NCBI GenBank assembly: GCA_947652605.1
Contig: OX393581.1
Location: forward strand, 47,081,924 to 47,145,923
DNA from: Elmis aenea
Taxonomy: Eukaryota; Arthropoda; Insecta; Coleoptera; Elmidae
Direction of reading: 5' to 3'
DNA length: 64,000 nt
Position numbers and translations under genes: made by a program. Shown piece after piece: positions 33,837 through 45,102 of the stretch; the stretch's first letter is position 1; each line of letters begins with the position of its first letter. Below the pieces are notes generated by a model. That model was given only the letters and a program-made list of their open reading frames with translations, made no database searches and was not told the origin of the DNA.

Positions 33837-34527
33837 CAGTAGCGTCGGACAACCGGGCGTATGCCCGGGGCCCCGCGTTGGTGGGGACCTTGCACCAGGC
33901 TTTGTTATATTCTTATTCTGCTCTCAAAATGTAGCCAAAAGATGGGCACATCTGATGATGTGTAGAAAGTGCATTTTTAAAATTCTGCAGTATCCTCTGC
34001 GACCGTCTGAAAATCGTGCTTAAAAATGGTCATTTTTGCGATCACGTTGGCTATGGAACTGTCTTTAATTCCTTATTTTTCGATGCGCGCATCCGTTGCG
34101 AGTAAAACTGTGCAAAGTTTTTTTGAAATGATCTTAAACGGTTTCGGAGAAAAACGTGGAAACCTAGACCCTTGCAAATGCGGCAGTTCGTTCGAAAAAA
34201 ATACCTTGGTTCACAAATATTTAAGTTTTTTGTTAGAGATTTTTATTTTTGGGCTCAAAATGTAGCCAAAAGATGGACGCATCTAATGACGTGTAGAAGG
34301 TGGATTTTTAAAATTCTATAGTATACTTTGCGGTCATCCGAAAATGGCCATTTTTGCGATTGCGTTAATATTAATGTGTTATTTTATTACTATCTAGATA
34401 AAAATAAATGTTGTATTTAGTATTGGTTCATTTTTCTTAAGATTTTATTTCTTTATTCATTTTTTTAATTTGCTGTAGCCCCACTCCATGTTTGCGTCTG
34501 GGCATCAAAATCCAAACGAGGCCCCTG
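33837..34527. mobile_element. hAT-type element inserted in the foldback, 691 bp
   Basis: A perfect 8-bp duplication GATAGAGA lies at 33829-33836 and 34528-34535. It starts CAGTAGCGTCGGACAACC and ends CGAGGCCCCTG, so the inverted ends are short and imperfect; the left subterminal region is GC-rich (GCCCGGGGCCCCGCG). Two direct copies of about 125 bp, starting CTCAAAATGTAGCCAAAAGA at about 33923 and 34255, fill much of the interior. No transposase. Confidence 0.85.
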
Positions 34528-34745
34528 GATAGAGAATTTTTTCTCCTTTCAACAATATAAAGATTTCTTAGTGTTACATAAGAAAATATGTAAGAAAAAT
34601 ATTATTTTTTTTTACAAAACCATTGTATTTGGCAAAACAGAAAACGATCGCTGTAATAATTGACATTTTATAACCTGTCTAATTGTGTTTTATTATTTTT
34701 CGATGAAAAACCATTATTTTGTGAAGATTAAATTGAAAATTTTCT

Positions 34746-35205
34746 TCACCTGTCAAATTTGCGTTTTCAACCAATCACTAATTATTACACGGTAATAATT
34801 TTGCATTCCCCTGTCAGATGTTGATCCTCCTGTCAAATTTGCGTTTTCGGTCAATAACAAACTTAGATTTCCTAGAAACGACCAATAAACATAATCATAC
34901 ACTGAAAATTCCCTTCACCTGTCAAATTTGCGTTTTCAACCAATCACTAATCTTTAATCTTCTAAAGACTACCAATAGGAGCATTATTACACGGTAATAA
35001 TTTTACATTCCCCTGTCAGATGTTGATCCTCCTGTCAAATTTGCGTTTTCAGTCAATAACAAACTCAGATTTCCTAGAAACGATCAATAAACATAATCAT
35101 ACACTGATAATATCATTTTCGCAATTAACAGATTTTCATGCGTTTATTGGTCGTTTCTAAGAAATCTGAGTTTGTGATTGGTCGAAAATATAAATTTGGA
35201 GAAGG
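34746..35205. repeat. CCTGTCAAATTTGCGTTTTC repeat block
   Basis: A direct duplication with offset 169 bp (CACCTGTCAAATTTGCG at 34747 and 34916). Each copy itself holds two CCTGTCAAATTTGCGTTTTC motifs, then GATTTCCTAGAAACG and CAATAAACATAATCATACAC. A partial inverted copy follows at about 35140-35205. Relatives occur at about 41660-41730. Confidence 0.8.
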
Positions 35206-35979
35206 AATTAAATATTTTGGTCTTGATAATTTTTTGACGAATTCCGGCGACCAGTAGCGTTACTTTAATATAGATTAAACCACACTCCTAATGCACCACA
35301 TTGACAGTACTTGTAAAATTTGACATAACATACATTTAATTTAACAGGTAGGTTAGGTGAAGGAAATTTTCTGACAAAATATAACTCGTGCTATGCAAAT
35401 AATCTTGAATTTTTGACGAATCTTCACTCATGCAAGTTGAATCAGAAAAAATCGCTCGTGCACTTCGTGCTCAACTTGCATTAGGGCATATCTACCAAAA
35501 ATTATCTATTATTTTCAATGCACCTTCTGTCAAATTGCTCTGTGAAAGTTTCAAGACGTCTTCATTCAATGCTCTCAAGTAATGTTTTTTCATCGAAAAA
35601 TAATAAATTACAATTAGACAAGTTATAAAATGTCAATTACTACAGCGATCGTGTTTTCTGTTTTGTTTTGCCAAATACAATAAATTTGTGCATATTTTTT
35701 TAAACTCTTTTTTCTAAAAAGTTTTCTCATTTAACACTAAGAAATCTTTGTATGGTTTAAAAAAAATCCTTATCAACTTAAGTAAAAAAAAAATAGGTTG
35801 TTATTTAAAGAAATTTGACGATCGCTTGTCAGTTGCAAACGGTTGACCGAAAAAAACATTTCAAATAGGTCAAAATGTAGCTAACAATTTGCGATGAATT
35901 TTTTATACAAAACATTTATTCACCAAACTTGTATTTACGCCGTTACAGCAGCGTTTCCGTACTTTTGGACTACCCTGTA

Positions 35980-36878
35980 TAGTGTCAGTGCAAGATAAAT
36001 GCACTTGTATACTCTTGGATTTTCTCCTTGTTACAGTTTATTCATAAATAATTAAATATTATGCTATTTACAATTACTGTTACAGACGCTACTCAAATAT
36101 TTGTTTTATTTTGCAATGAGCTCGTAATTTTCTACATATTTTGTTTAAGACACATAAAACAATCATTGTAGATAAACGTATATCTCGCTACTGTTGTAAA
36201 GTTTCGTGCATTCATCTTGTTCCGTACAGTTTCGTTCACGAGGCGCCTCTGAAGCCCTCCGGCTGCACAAGACTGCACAACTCTGCTTCGCGAAGTGGAA
36301 GATTTATGTCTGAGATTTTTTCTTTCGCTTCACCCTCCCTTGCTTTAAGGGCAAGTTCGCGGCAGGTTCTGTCAATGTGGCGGATCCTCTCTTCTTTATT
36401 CGCCGATCCAGATTTTTCAATTTTGTTTCCTGACCTTTTCAATGATTCATCGCGACTCGCCACTTCGCACAGGTGTACTTTATTCGCAATATTATTCTCG
36501 CATTAAATCGCGGTACATTTCCACGTAAACATTCTTTATTACCTTGCTTTTGTTTCGTTAAGACATTTCAAGTTGCGCTTGTATTCGTTACAAATCCGAA
36601 GAGTGTAAGCGAAGTCGAACATGCATATTTTATTGGATATCTCAATCTGTCTAAGTGTATTCGAAATAAAGCAATATATGTAATGGAAAGCATTGCACTT
36701 GTTCATGGATTGCATTGCTCATGTTGCAGGCATGCATGGCCCGAGCAATATTTAACATTTGATTGCAGTGAAGTTCAGGGTAATCCAAATTCCATGAGTC
36801 TTGCTGGTTATAAAAGATACGGAAATAATTAATTACTAAAAATGTTTCGGAACACTTTCAGAACTATTTATTGATTTT
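35980..36878. other. GC-richer unique segment at about 36200-36510, gene identity unknown
   Basis: The segment 36236-36485 is open on both strands. The minus-strand frame reads RDESLKRSGNKIEKSG then KEERIRHIDRTCRELALKAR and EAELCSLVQPEGF, a charged protein-like sequence without an ATG or clear splice sites, ending in TGA at 36233-36235. It could be an exon of an unrecognised minus-strand gene or a pseudogene. I do not recognise it. The rest is AT-rich. Confidence 0.3.
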
Positions 36879-36890
36879 AAAAGAACTATT

Positions 36891-37770
36891 CGTGCTCAGC
36901 CCATTATTATTCTCAGTAGTCATTGATGGGGTAATTAAAGAAGTAAAACAAAAAATGAGACCGTGTCACCTAGACAACTGGAAAATGGAAAAAATAAACA
37001 TAACTGAGCTAATGTTCGCAGACGACATGATCTTAGTCGCGGAAACAGAAAAGAATCTGCAACATAATCTAGAAACTCTAAACCAGGAATTAGAAAAAAA
37101 TAATATGAAAATAAATACAGAAAAAACTAAAACTTTGGTCGTTACAACAGAAAACAAAGGGCATAGCATCACTTTAAATGGGCTTAAGCTGGAACAAGTA
37201 GAAAGCTTTAACTATTTAGAAGTGATCATATAGAGAAAAATGGTGGAATGAACAAAGAAAGGACAGGAAATGTGGGAAGAATATTTAACAGTTTAAGAAG
37301 AACATTTTTTGGAAATAGAGAAGTCCCAAAACGAATAAAAGTGGAAGTGTAAAGAGGTAGCAACTATGGCACTTTTATACGGAAGTGAAACGTGGACACT
37401 CACAAATAAAAATAGTAGCAGAGTGAATGCAGCAGAAATGGGATTTCTAAGAAAAATCCAAGGAAAAACCAAATAAAATAGAATCAGAAATGAAACATAT
37501 AGAGAATAATTAAAGATGAAATCAGTTTAAACAAAAATACAAGAAAGACAGCTGGGATGGTTGGGCCAACGGTCGAGGTTGGGTCACATTTATCGGATGA
37601 AAGAAGGTTAACCAGAAAAGCCTATGAAGCAAGATCACAGGGAAAAACCAAAAGAGGTAGACCGAGAAAAACCTAGCAAGACGAAGTTAAAAAAGCAGCA
37701 ACGGATAGAAACATCAAATGGAAAGACATAAAAAAAGCTAGCACAAGACAGAATAACATGTAAAATACTT
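36891..37770 (+). pseudogene. LINE reverse transcriptase C-terminal remnant
   Basis: The frame at 36891-37233 reads VLSPLLFSVVIDGVIKEVK, the catalytic FADDMILVAE, then TEKTKTLVV and VESFNYLEVI (normally YLG). After a stop at about 37233 the homology continues in other frames: SLRRTFFGN, YGSETWTLTNKN, RIRNETYRE, QLGWLGQ and RGRPRK. The order equals that of the 23344-24465 protein, so they are the same or sister families. It is not functional. Confidence 0.8.
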
Positions 37771-37839
37771 AGCACAACACAACTCGATGGTCCTACACCT
37801 AACAGTAGAAGGGCTCATGACTAAATAAAATAAATAAAG
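36891..37839 (+). mobile_element. 5'-truncated, decayed LINE, 949 bp
   Basis: A 12-bp target duplication AAAAGAACTATT lies at 36879-36890 and 37840-37851. It begins within reverse transcriptase motif B and ends with GTCCTACACCTAACAG and an (AATAA)n tail, related to the 3' end of the 23388 copy. It is older than that copy, with several frameshifts and stops. Confidence 0.85.
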
Positions 37840-37851
37840 AAAAGAACTATT

Positions 37852-39255
37852 TCCAGATTGTAAGTCATTTATGAAAAATAATCTTATCCACTTTAATAAT
37901 GTTTAAAATTTCCGTTATCATTCTATAGATTGAAATACTTACTTAGGTTTTTCATGCACGTTTTTATACAAAATTTAATGACGCCCATGATGTTTTTAAA
38001 ATCATTTTTAAAGTGTAAACTTGTGTTTTTTTCTAATAATAATTAGTAGGTCTTAACATGTTTTTTTCTAATAATAATTAGTAGGTCTTAACATGTTTTT
38101 TTCTAATTTTAATTTTCTAATGGTTAATTAACATATAACAAACTGAAAAAGTTACGACTATCTATTAATGTTTTTATGTAGGTACCTACAGAAAATAAAA
38201 ATATATGATTGCCAAAGGCCTAATGTAACAACATTTACTTCATCTCTAAGCAGTTGGTTATAGTTGTTTAAACACATACTTAATTTAACTTAAAAAAAAA
38301 ACAAAATTTTACCAATTAATGAAACTGAATTCGTAAAAATTCTTAATCTACTATTTCAAAAATGTATTGTTTGAATGTTCAAAACATAACTTTATTTAAC
38401 ATTATTGGTTTGTTTAATTATTTTGTTTAATACTTAAAGGTTGTTTACAACCATATACATTTTTGTCGATATTTTTTATGTATTGATACAAATAGAATGT
38501 CCTAAAGTGAATACATTTTTGTCTCAAAGTTTTTTCTTTGCCTCCATCAATCACCTTTTTATTTGTCAGCCTTCGAAACACGCGTTTTTACTCAGGAAAT
38601 ATTATTTTTACTTACTGTAAATAAAATACGTTCGTTTGACCGTCTTTTTTACATCTTACAGGCGGCGTCGTTTGTGTTATTTATTCGTTGTTTGGTACAC
38701 GGTATGGTCTTGTTTTTTGTACTAAAGAATCAAGGACATGTTTATTTAACGGTACCACAGGAGCACGTATCAGGAATCAATTTGTACACAGGGGACTGTA
38801 ACATGTCACCCTTATTTCCACCACGTAGACAATTGTATGTGCTCTCTACCTTCTTATGTTACACTTTACCGCTTCCAACACAGCAGTGGCGGTGTTTTTT
38901 CAAGTAAAAGGTAGATTGTTTTTGAAGTAGACATAAAATTTTTAACAATATTTTAGTTCGTCTGCTTCCTCTAAGAGCTACGAAGTCAGTTAAATAAGAA
39001 CAAAGTTACGTAATTTAATGATGCTGAATAAGAGTCTGAAAAAAAGTTTTGCCATGTTTTCCTTCGATCAGAAATTATTTGGGATAACTTAAAAAAATTG
39101 TTTTGTTGCTTTATTTGTGCCCTTAAAGAGTTGTTTCATCATTTTATTAAGAAAGTTTAGTACTACTTACCATTCTTATGTACAAGTACGAAATTGCGCC
39201 TGTAAGGTCCAAAATGTTTTTGGTTTTAATTGGTTCTCATTGTCGAGCATCTACT
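37852..39255. other. No gene recognised; short tandem repeat at 38025-38110
   Basis: A 35-bp unit (GTTTTTTTCTAATAATAATT onward) occurs at 38025-38059 and 38060-38094 and starts a third time at 38095. An open frame at 38563-38907 has no recognisable domain. Confidence 0.55.
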
Positions 39256-39263
39256 GTATAGAG

Positions 39264-40165
39264 CAGGCCCGTGCAACCTTTAGAGCCAAAGGGCCAATTA
39301 CAAATTTTATTAAATCGTAACGGGTTGCACCTTTTTCTAGTGGGTATGGAGATTCTTCTAAGTGTGAAGGGTCCGGAGAAATTTTTAAACAGATTTGTTT
39401 TTTGCGCGCATTAATTTTCAATATGTGCAACGCAGTGACATACAAAGAATTCCCTGAAAAATTCTGTTTTAAATTTCTTAGTAAGAAGCGTAGTTAATTC
39501 GAAGAGATTTCCTAATTTTTATTTCTAAATCAGTTTTTAATACAAAATAGAGATTCTCAGCTGTTGTATTTCCTTTCATCCTTACCAAATCTAATAATTC
39601 TTCAGTAACATTTAACGTTATAGCCTACTCCACGAAAAAAAATTACAAGTTGAGCAGTATTAGATACATCCGTTGATTCAAGAAGACAAAGAGAATAAGA
39701 TAAAAAATTATTAGCAGTATATTTAAGAGGTAACATTACGTTTTCTGCCATTTCATCAATTTATCTTGCCACAGTAAATCTAAATAAATATTAGAAAAAA
39801 GCTTTTTTTTAGGGCAAATAAAGTTTACAGCCATTTCAATACATTCTTGCATTAAACTACAATCAGAGAATGGTTTCAGATGTTTAACTGAAATATCAAA
39901 AATTTCATAACTTGCTATTGTTGTAGGGTCTTGTTCTTTATACCCATTTTTGAATAAGTTTTGTTGGCCCGCTAAGTTCTCCTTCATTTCCATTATTTTT
40001 TCTCGTCTTAAATCACCTGTTAATTTTTCATATTTTGTAGCACTTTTTGACATGTAATGACACTTAATGTCATACTCTTTAAAAACAGCAATGCTTGTAA
40101 TTATAGAACTACTGGGCCGCGGGCCGCGTTAAAATGACAGAGGGGCCTCAGGTTGCGCAGGCCTG
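39264..40165. mobile_element. hAT element with transposase remnant, 902 bp
   Basis: A perfect 8-bp duplication GTATAGAG lies at 39256-39263 and 40166-40173. The ends CAGGCCCGTGCAACC and GGTTGCGCAGGCCTG are inverted. Unlike the other hAT elements here, it retains transposase coding on the minus strand, so it is an internally deleted copy of an autonomous element. Confidence 0.93.
39490..40110 (-). pseudogene. hAT transposase fragment, at least two frameshifts
   Basis: On the minus strand the sequence reads FKEYDIKCHY, YEKLTGDLRREKIMEMKENL, then HLKPFSDCSLMQECI and CPKKKLFSNIYL. This is the zinc-finger-adjacent and N-terminal region of hAT transposases (compare EYN-RRHY--KH, KPFTDG-F-K-C). After a frameshift at about 39745 it continues with LPLKYTANNF and LLESTDVSNTAQLVIFFRGV, the block containing the first catalytic aspartate (ESTD), and after another at about 39610 with VTEELLDLVRMKGNTTAENL. 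The rest of the catalytic domain is deleted, so it is dead. Confidence 0.8.
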
Positions 40166-40173
40166 GTATAGAG

Positions 40174-40946
40174 AATAAAAAGCTGCTTTAAGAAAGTGCT
40201 TTTCGTTTTGAAAATCTTTGGGGGAAAAACGAAGCAGAAAAGCCGATAATCAGTTATTTTTTTTATTAAACTTCCTAACTAAGAGAGCATAGCTAATTTT
40301 CATTTCAGATTTAAACTCAAACAAGAAATTATTCAACGTTGTTCCAATTTAAATCACTTCGTGACTCTTAAGCAAGCGAGATCTTCATGTTGAGCCTCCA
40401 GTTTAAGACACCCTGTATACACATTTGTTTATTTGTTCATATTTGCATCCGCGAGTCATTCCTTATTCACTAAATTAAGGTGTACTCTGTTATCTGATCA
40501 TAATTCGTTTAGAGACAGTTCCAGACGAAATTTCATTTCCTGTTGATATCCGGTTACGAACGGCACTGAACGGTAAGCAGGATTGTTTGTAATGTGGAAC
40601 ACGTTTTCTGTGGGCATTTCGAGTAGGAAAATGTATCCTGTTTTAGTTACTAGAGGGAAATGTCAGATACTTGATATTTTGAGCTTATTTACACTGTTCG
40701 GGACTACTTTGTTTTAAAACAGTAGACATCGCTTCGTGCATTTGTAGTCTAATCAAATAAAGCAGCTATCTCTCTTATGATGCAATAGTTGAAATGATAC
40801 AATTATATTATATAATTTGGAATACAAAAAGTTAAAGCAGCAAATACTCTGAATATTTATTTAATAGTTTTATTGACTTCCTTAACTAATGTACTTTTGA
40901 ATGATAAAGTGCTCATGAAGTAACGTGAATTTTTTTAAACTAGGAG
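40174..40946. other. No gene recognised; lone GACACCCTGTATA end at about 40407-40419
   Basis: AAGCAAGCGAGATCTTCATG then TTTAAGACACCCTGTATA at about 40370-40419 is the right end of a CAGGGTG-family element whose left end I cannot place. The rest is unique and AT-rich. Confidence 0.45.
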
Positions 40947-41062
40947 TACACGGTGGCCCAAATTCTGTGATCATTAGGTACAAAAATCTTTAATACTTTC
41001 TTCATAAAACTCATAAAAGGCTACAATTACTTGTCTTCCCTTCTATTCTTTTTGTTTTGCCG

Positions 41063-42530
41063 TACAGGGTGGTCCAAATTCGATGGGATTACATGGGTAT
41101 CTCGCTTAATATTCACGATAGAGAAAAGGTTAAATTACTTAAAATGTGCAGTTTATTGAGACAAACTTAGAACCGTTATTCTATCATTTACGGTTTTTGA
41201 GTTATTGGAAAATAGTTATTTATGTACCAAGGCAGTAAAGTTCGACTTTTTATCGCGAGTGTGGATATTATTTGCCGAGACGAATTCGAGGCAAATGACC
41301 ACGCGAGTGATAAAATGGAACTTTCTGCCGAGGTGCATATTAAATTTTTTCTGCAATAGTAAAATTTTGCCACAATCGGCAGATAAATAGCAAATACATA
41401 CAGTTTTGGATATGGCTATTTATACATACAGTATGTATGAATAATTGACTATTTAGACATACTTTTTTTTTAAATAATTGAGATAAACCAATGAAACTAA
41501 GAAATAGTTTTTCTTAAAAAAAAATACTATCTAACCTTTAACCTAATTTAAAAAATATATATAAATAAAAAGTTGGGCCTTAGAAATAAGTTTATTGTAT
41601 GTATAAATAGCCAATTATTCATACATACTGTATACTTCATCTGTCAGATTCTCATTCTCCTGTCAAATATGTATCTTTGAACAAAAGCACGCTCAATTTT
41701 TCTAAATTCAACCAATGAGCGTAGCGCATTTTACTTTTTTAGTGCCAAGGCAGTAAAAATGATTATTACAGCCGCTTTTGGGTACTTATTGAGCTAGTTT
41801 AGTGACGATTGCAGATAAAAGTGTTTTTCTGTCGTTTTTATAATGTGTAAAATTACTGTTATTATTGTAAATATCGAAAAAATGTATGAAGACTATTTTT
41901 AGATGATCATACTGAAACAAACATAAGATAACAACAATATAGACAGAATCAGCAGTTATGTAGTGTGTAATATGTTCAAATATTTATAATGTTTAACAAC
42001 AAATTATAAAACCGTCGTTACTTGTACCACATGAGTTTTAAAAGGTTTTACATCTTGTTTTTTGTTTGTTTTCAAAGCTTACTATGTTAATATTTAAAAA
42101 AAAAACTAAAAAACCTTCGCTTATTATTAAAAATAAATACATTTAAAATGAGAAAAAAATTAGCAATCTAAATAAAGAATCTAAATAGGTCATAGCCAAC
42201 TATAGCTTCCATTTAAAAAAAGCTAAGTTTGTCTCATAACTTTTTAACGGCGAGCGTTTTTTTTTTACTTATAATCGAATTAAACATAAAAATATCTAAA
42301 AATTATCTTTATACATTTTTTCGATATTTACAACAATAACGGAGATATGACACATTATAAAGAATATCAATAAACACTTTTTTTTTCAATAACTCAAAAA
42401 CCCGAAATGATAAAGTATTTTTGAAAGCGGTTCTAAAGAAACTGCACATTTTTGGTAAATTAACCATTTCTCTATCTTGAATATTAAGCGAGATACCCAT
42501 GCAATCCCTTCGAATTTGGGCCACCCTGTA
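41063..42530. mobile_element. TA-flanked foldback (CAGGGTGGTCCAAATTCGAT family), 1.47 kb
   Basis: Ends TACAGGGTGGTCCAAATTCG and its complement. The palindrome continues outside the TA boundaries on both sides (about 40965-41062 pairs with 42531-42612 through TTTTGCC, CTATTCTT and TTAGGTACAAAAATCTTT), so this copy landed in, or grew from, a larger inverted structure starting TACACGGTGGCCC at 40947. The interior holds a CCAAGGCAGTAAA direct pair (about 41226 and 41746) and an inverted pair at about 41405-41455 and 41595-41640. Confidence 0.8.
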
Positions 42531-42612
42531 CGGCAAAAATAAGAATAGAAAGGAAGATCTTATAAGTAATGTAGTCTTTTACGAAGAAAGATTTTTGTAC
42601 CTAATTATCAAA

Positions 42613-43722
42613 AGTAGTTTATTAAAATGTGAGATCATTCGATAGTGAGTTTTGCTTTAAGTCTAGACCTGCGCTTTTTCGGTAACTTTGATTAATTTGC
42701 TAAGGTTTTCATTAATCGTGGATATCTTGAAAAAATTTAAAACATTCTCTCATTAAATGCGATATAAGTACGTTCAACAATCTTTTTAACTTGTTTTTTT
42801 CATAGAAAATGTGTTGTTTTGTAGTAAAACGTGTAATTACAAAATTAGTGTTATTAAAAAGATTGTATGTACATAATAATTCAAGTTCACCTTGTTCCAA
42901 ACAACGTCAGCTAATTCAGGCAACTGCATGATTATAATAGTAAGAAAGTTTAGATGCGGATTATTGGAAACACGAATAAAACGTCGCTCGAAATATACGT
43001 CACCAGTCTCCTGCACACATGCAGGAAATACTTGGTGATTTGTGTTGTAGCAATCAACTAACAGGTAGCTGATTAGTATGTCCTTACATGCAGCAGGAGT
43101 CGGTGCCCTGTGTATGTGGTAGTGTTAAAGTACATTAGATATGTTTAAGGATGTCAGATAAGATAATTCTAACAATGTGAACCAGCTTAGTGGAAATTAA
43201 CTCTCAGTTTTTAATTTTTGTTATAATTGCATCAACTAAACCGGTTATTTGAATTCGCGTTTATATCGTCGACAATGTTTTACCATCTGGTAAACAGTTG
43301 AGGAATGACTACCATGCATAAAATGAGTTTTTTTCAACGTAATAACTCGTGATTGTTTTTGTGCTGAAAGTGTTTAAATGTATAATAACTTCATTGTTGT
43401 GAAAATGCAAAGACATTATGTTACAAAAATTATCTTTTTAGTGACAAATCGTTTTCATCGATTAAAAAAATCTTTGACGTCATGGTAATTTTAATATCAT
43501 AAATTAATAACAACAGTATTTAATAATTATATGTGGTTGCTTTTTATTTAAAAAATGCAACGATTTACTTGGTTGTTATTTCAATAAGTTCCGTACAATA
43601 AAACTGTGAAATGAACTTTTAAATAAAAGTTAATTTATCTGTTTTTCAATATTTGCGTTTACAATGTTATGTCTTTTCATGTTAAAAAACAATTTAATCG
43701 TTTGAAATAATAATTATGCTCT
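42613..43722. other. No gene recognised
   Basis: Unique AT-rich sequence. The open frame at 42712-42900 is unsupported. Confidence 0.5.
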
Positions 43723-44443
43723 CAGGGTCTCTCCGTTATCGGCGCTAATATTTTAAGTGGCGATATAGGCCCTTTGTCTAAGAAAAAAATTCAAGTAAAA
43801 CTTTTTCCTAAAATAAATGCAGATATCAACAAAAATATTAGGGGTAGTTTTGTAGAGAATTTCAAGATTTATAAAAAGCGTTGAACTGATGACGATATAC
43901 ATGATATTATGAACAGTGCCGATGCTATAGCATTTTTGAAAACAAAACATTTCTCAGATTTTTTTACACTCTGTTCCTCATTTTCAGCTTTTTCGGGAAA
44001 TCGGTTTGATTTTCCGAAACTTTCACTAGACCAAAGTTGTAGCCCATAAAATTTGCCATCCGGAATGGACCGTCCTTTTTTTGTACAACCTTTCATTTTA
44101 AAGATACAGCGGTTGCAAACTCTAAGAAACAATTAAAGATTTTATATTTTGAACATTTATTTGTGAAAACTGCTCTATAACTTTTCAAACATTGCCTGTA
44201 GACAAAAAATAATTGGAACCAATTTTGTAGAGAACTTCAGGCTCTATTAAAAAGCTTTAAAATAATTTACGATAAATTGATATTTTCGGCAACAGAGCCT
44301 GTTAAATGCAGAAGTGTATAAAAATCAAGTAAGTGTTGATATCTGCTTAGCATTTCATTTTAGGAAAAAGTTTTACTTGAAATGATTTCTTAACAAAAGG
44401 TCTTCTATCACCACTTTTGCGTCGATAACGGGTACACCCTGTA
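43723..44443. mobile_element. Foldback (CAGGGT...CGTTATCG family)
   Basis: Left CAGGGTCTCTCCGTTATCGG and right ACGGGTACACCCTGTATA with CGATAAC just inside. The arms pair through AAGTAAAACTTTTTCCTAAAAT and CAGATATCAACA. The left terminus is eroded. It lies about 660 bp upstream of the 45103 start codon. Confidence 0.75.
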
Positions 44444-45102
44444 TAACTGCAATTAAATCCTAATTCTAATATAAAATTGCTTAATTAGTTGAAGTTTTGT
44501 TGTTCTTATGGAACAGAATGTTTAAAAAAAAAATAAGTTTTTAGTGCTCCAAGTAAAAAAGTAACTTCAAAGTGTAAATTAACTTTCCTGTTAAATTTGA
44601 AACCGTTATCTGATAATTATATATGTCTTATTGCATTTGTGGTTGCGATAGCCATATCACGAAATTTTTATGTGCGGTCACGTGACAACAACAATAAAAT
44701 AATACCACGTATTTATGGCTTACTGGGTTGTATGTGATATGTTATCGGTCTTCAAATGTCATTTATCCTGTGATGGCTGAGCTGGCGACACTGATTTGCG
44801 CAGTAGCAATTGTTTCGTTTCTTGTTAGCTGTTATTTGTAACCCAGTTTTTTATACTTCCAACTTAGTTTTCGTGTTGAAAGATAACTTGACAATGTAGT
44901 TTTGTGATTATTGCGCGCTGGGATAGCTAACGGATGCGTGCATTTCAAGCAGCTATTACGTGAGTCATGACGGAGTTTTGTAAATATTTTGTTTGCGAGT
45001 GTTATCTTTGAATACATGTGGTCCGAAATCTACGTTTTGTGGTAATCAGTGCGAGTTTGTCGCGCCACAAGTACCGCTTAGACCTCGTGGGAGTGCAATA
45101 CC
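44444..45102 (+). promoter_or_regulatory. Putative promoter and 5' UTR of the 45103 exon
   Basis: Unique sequence, increasingly GC-rich toward 45102. A TCAGTG at 45046-45051 resembles an arthropod initiator; no TATA box is obvious near 45015-45025. An in-frame TAG at 45079-45081 precedes the ATG at 45103 with no other ATG between, so translation should begin at 45103. The start site is inferred. Confidence 0.35.

Larger units (their letters stand above)
33626..35979. mobile_element. Composite TA-flanked foldback (CAGGGTAGTTCAAAAGT family), 2.35 kb
   Basis: Left TACAGGGTAGTTCAAAAGTG and right CACTTTTGGACTACCCTGTA-type ends. The arms match through CAGCTGCAACGGCGTAAATAC, TCAAAATGTAGCTAACAATT and GACAGGCGATCGTC. 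Inside are a hAT insertion (33837-34527), a second inverted pair (about 34550-34740 and 35580-35760, with ACAGCGATCG) and a CCTGTCAAATTTGCG repeat block. Confidence 0.85.
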
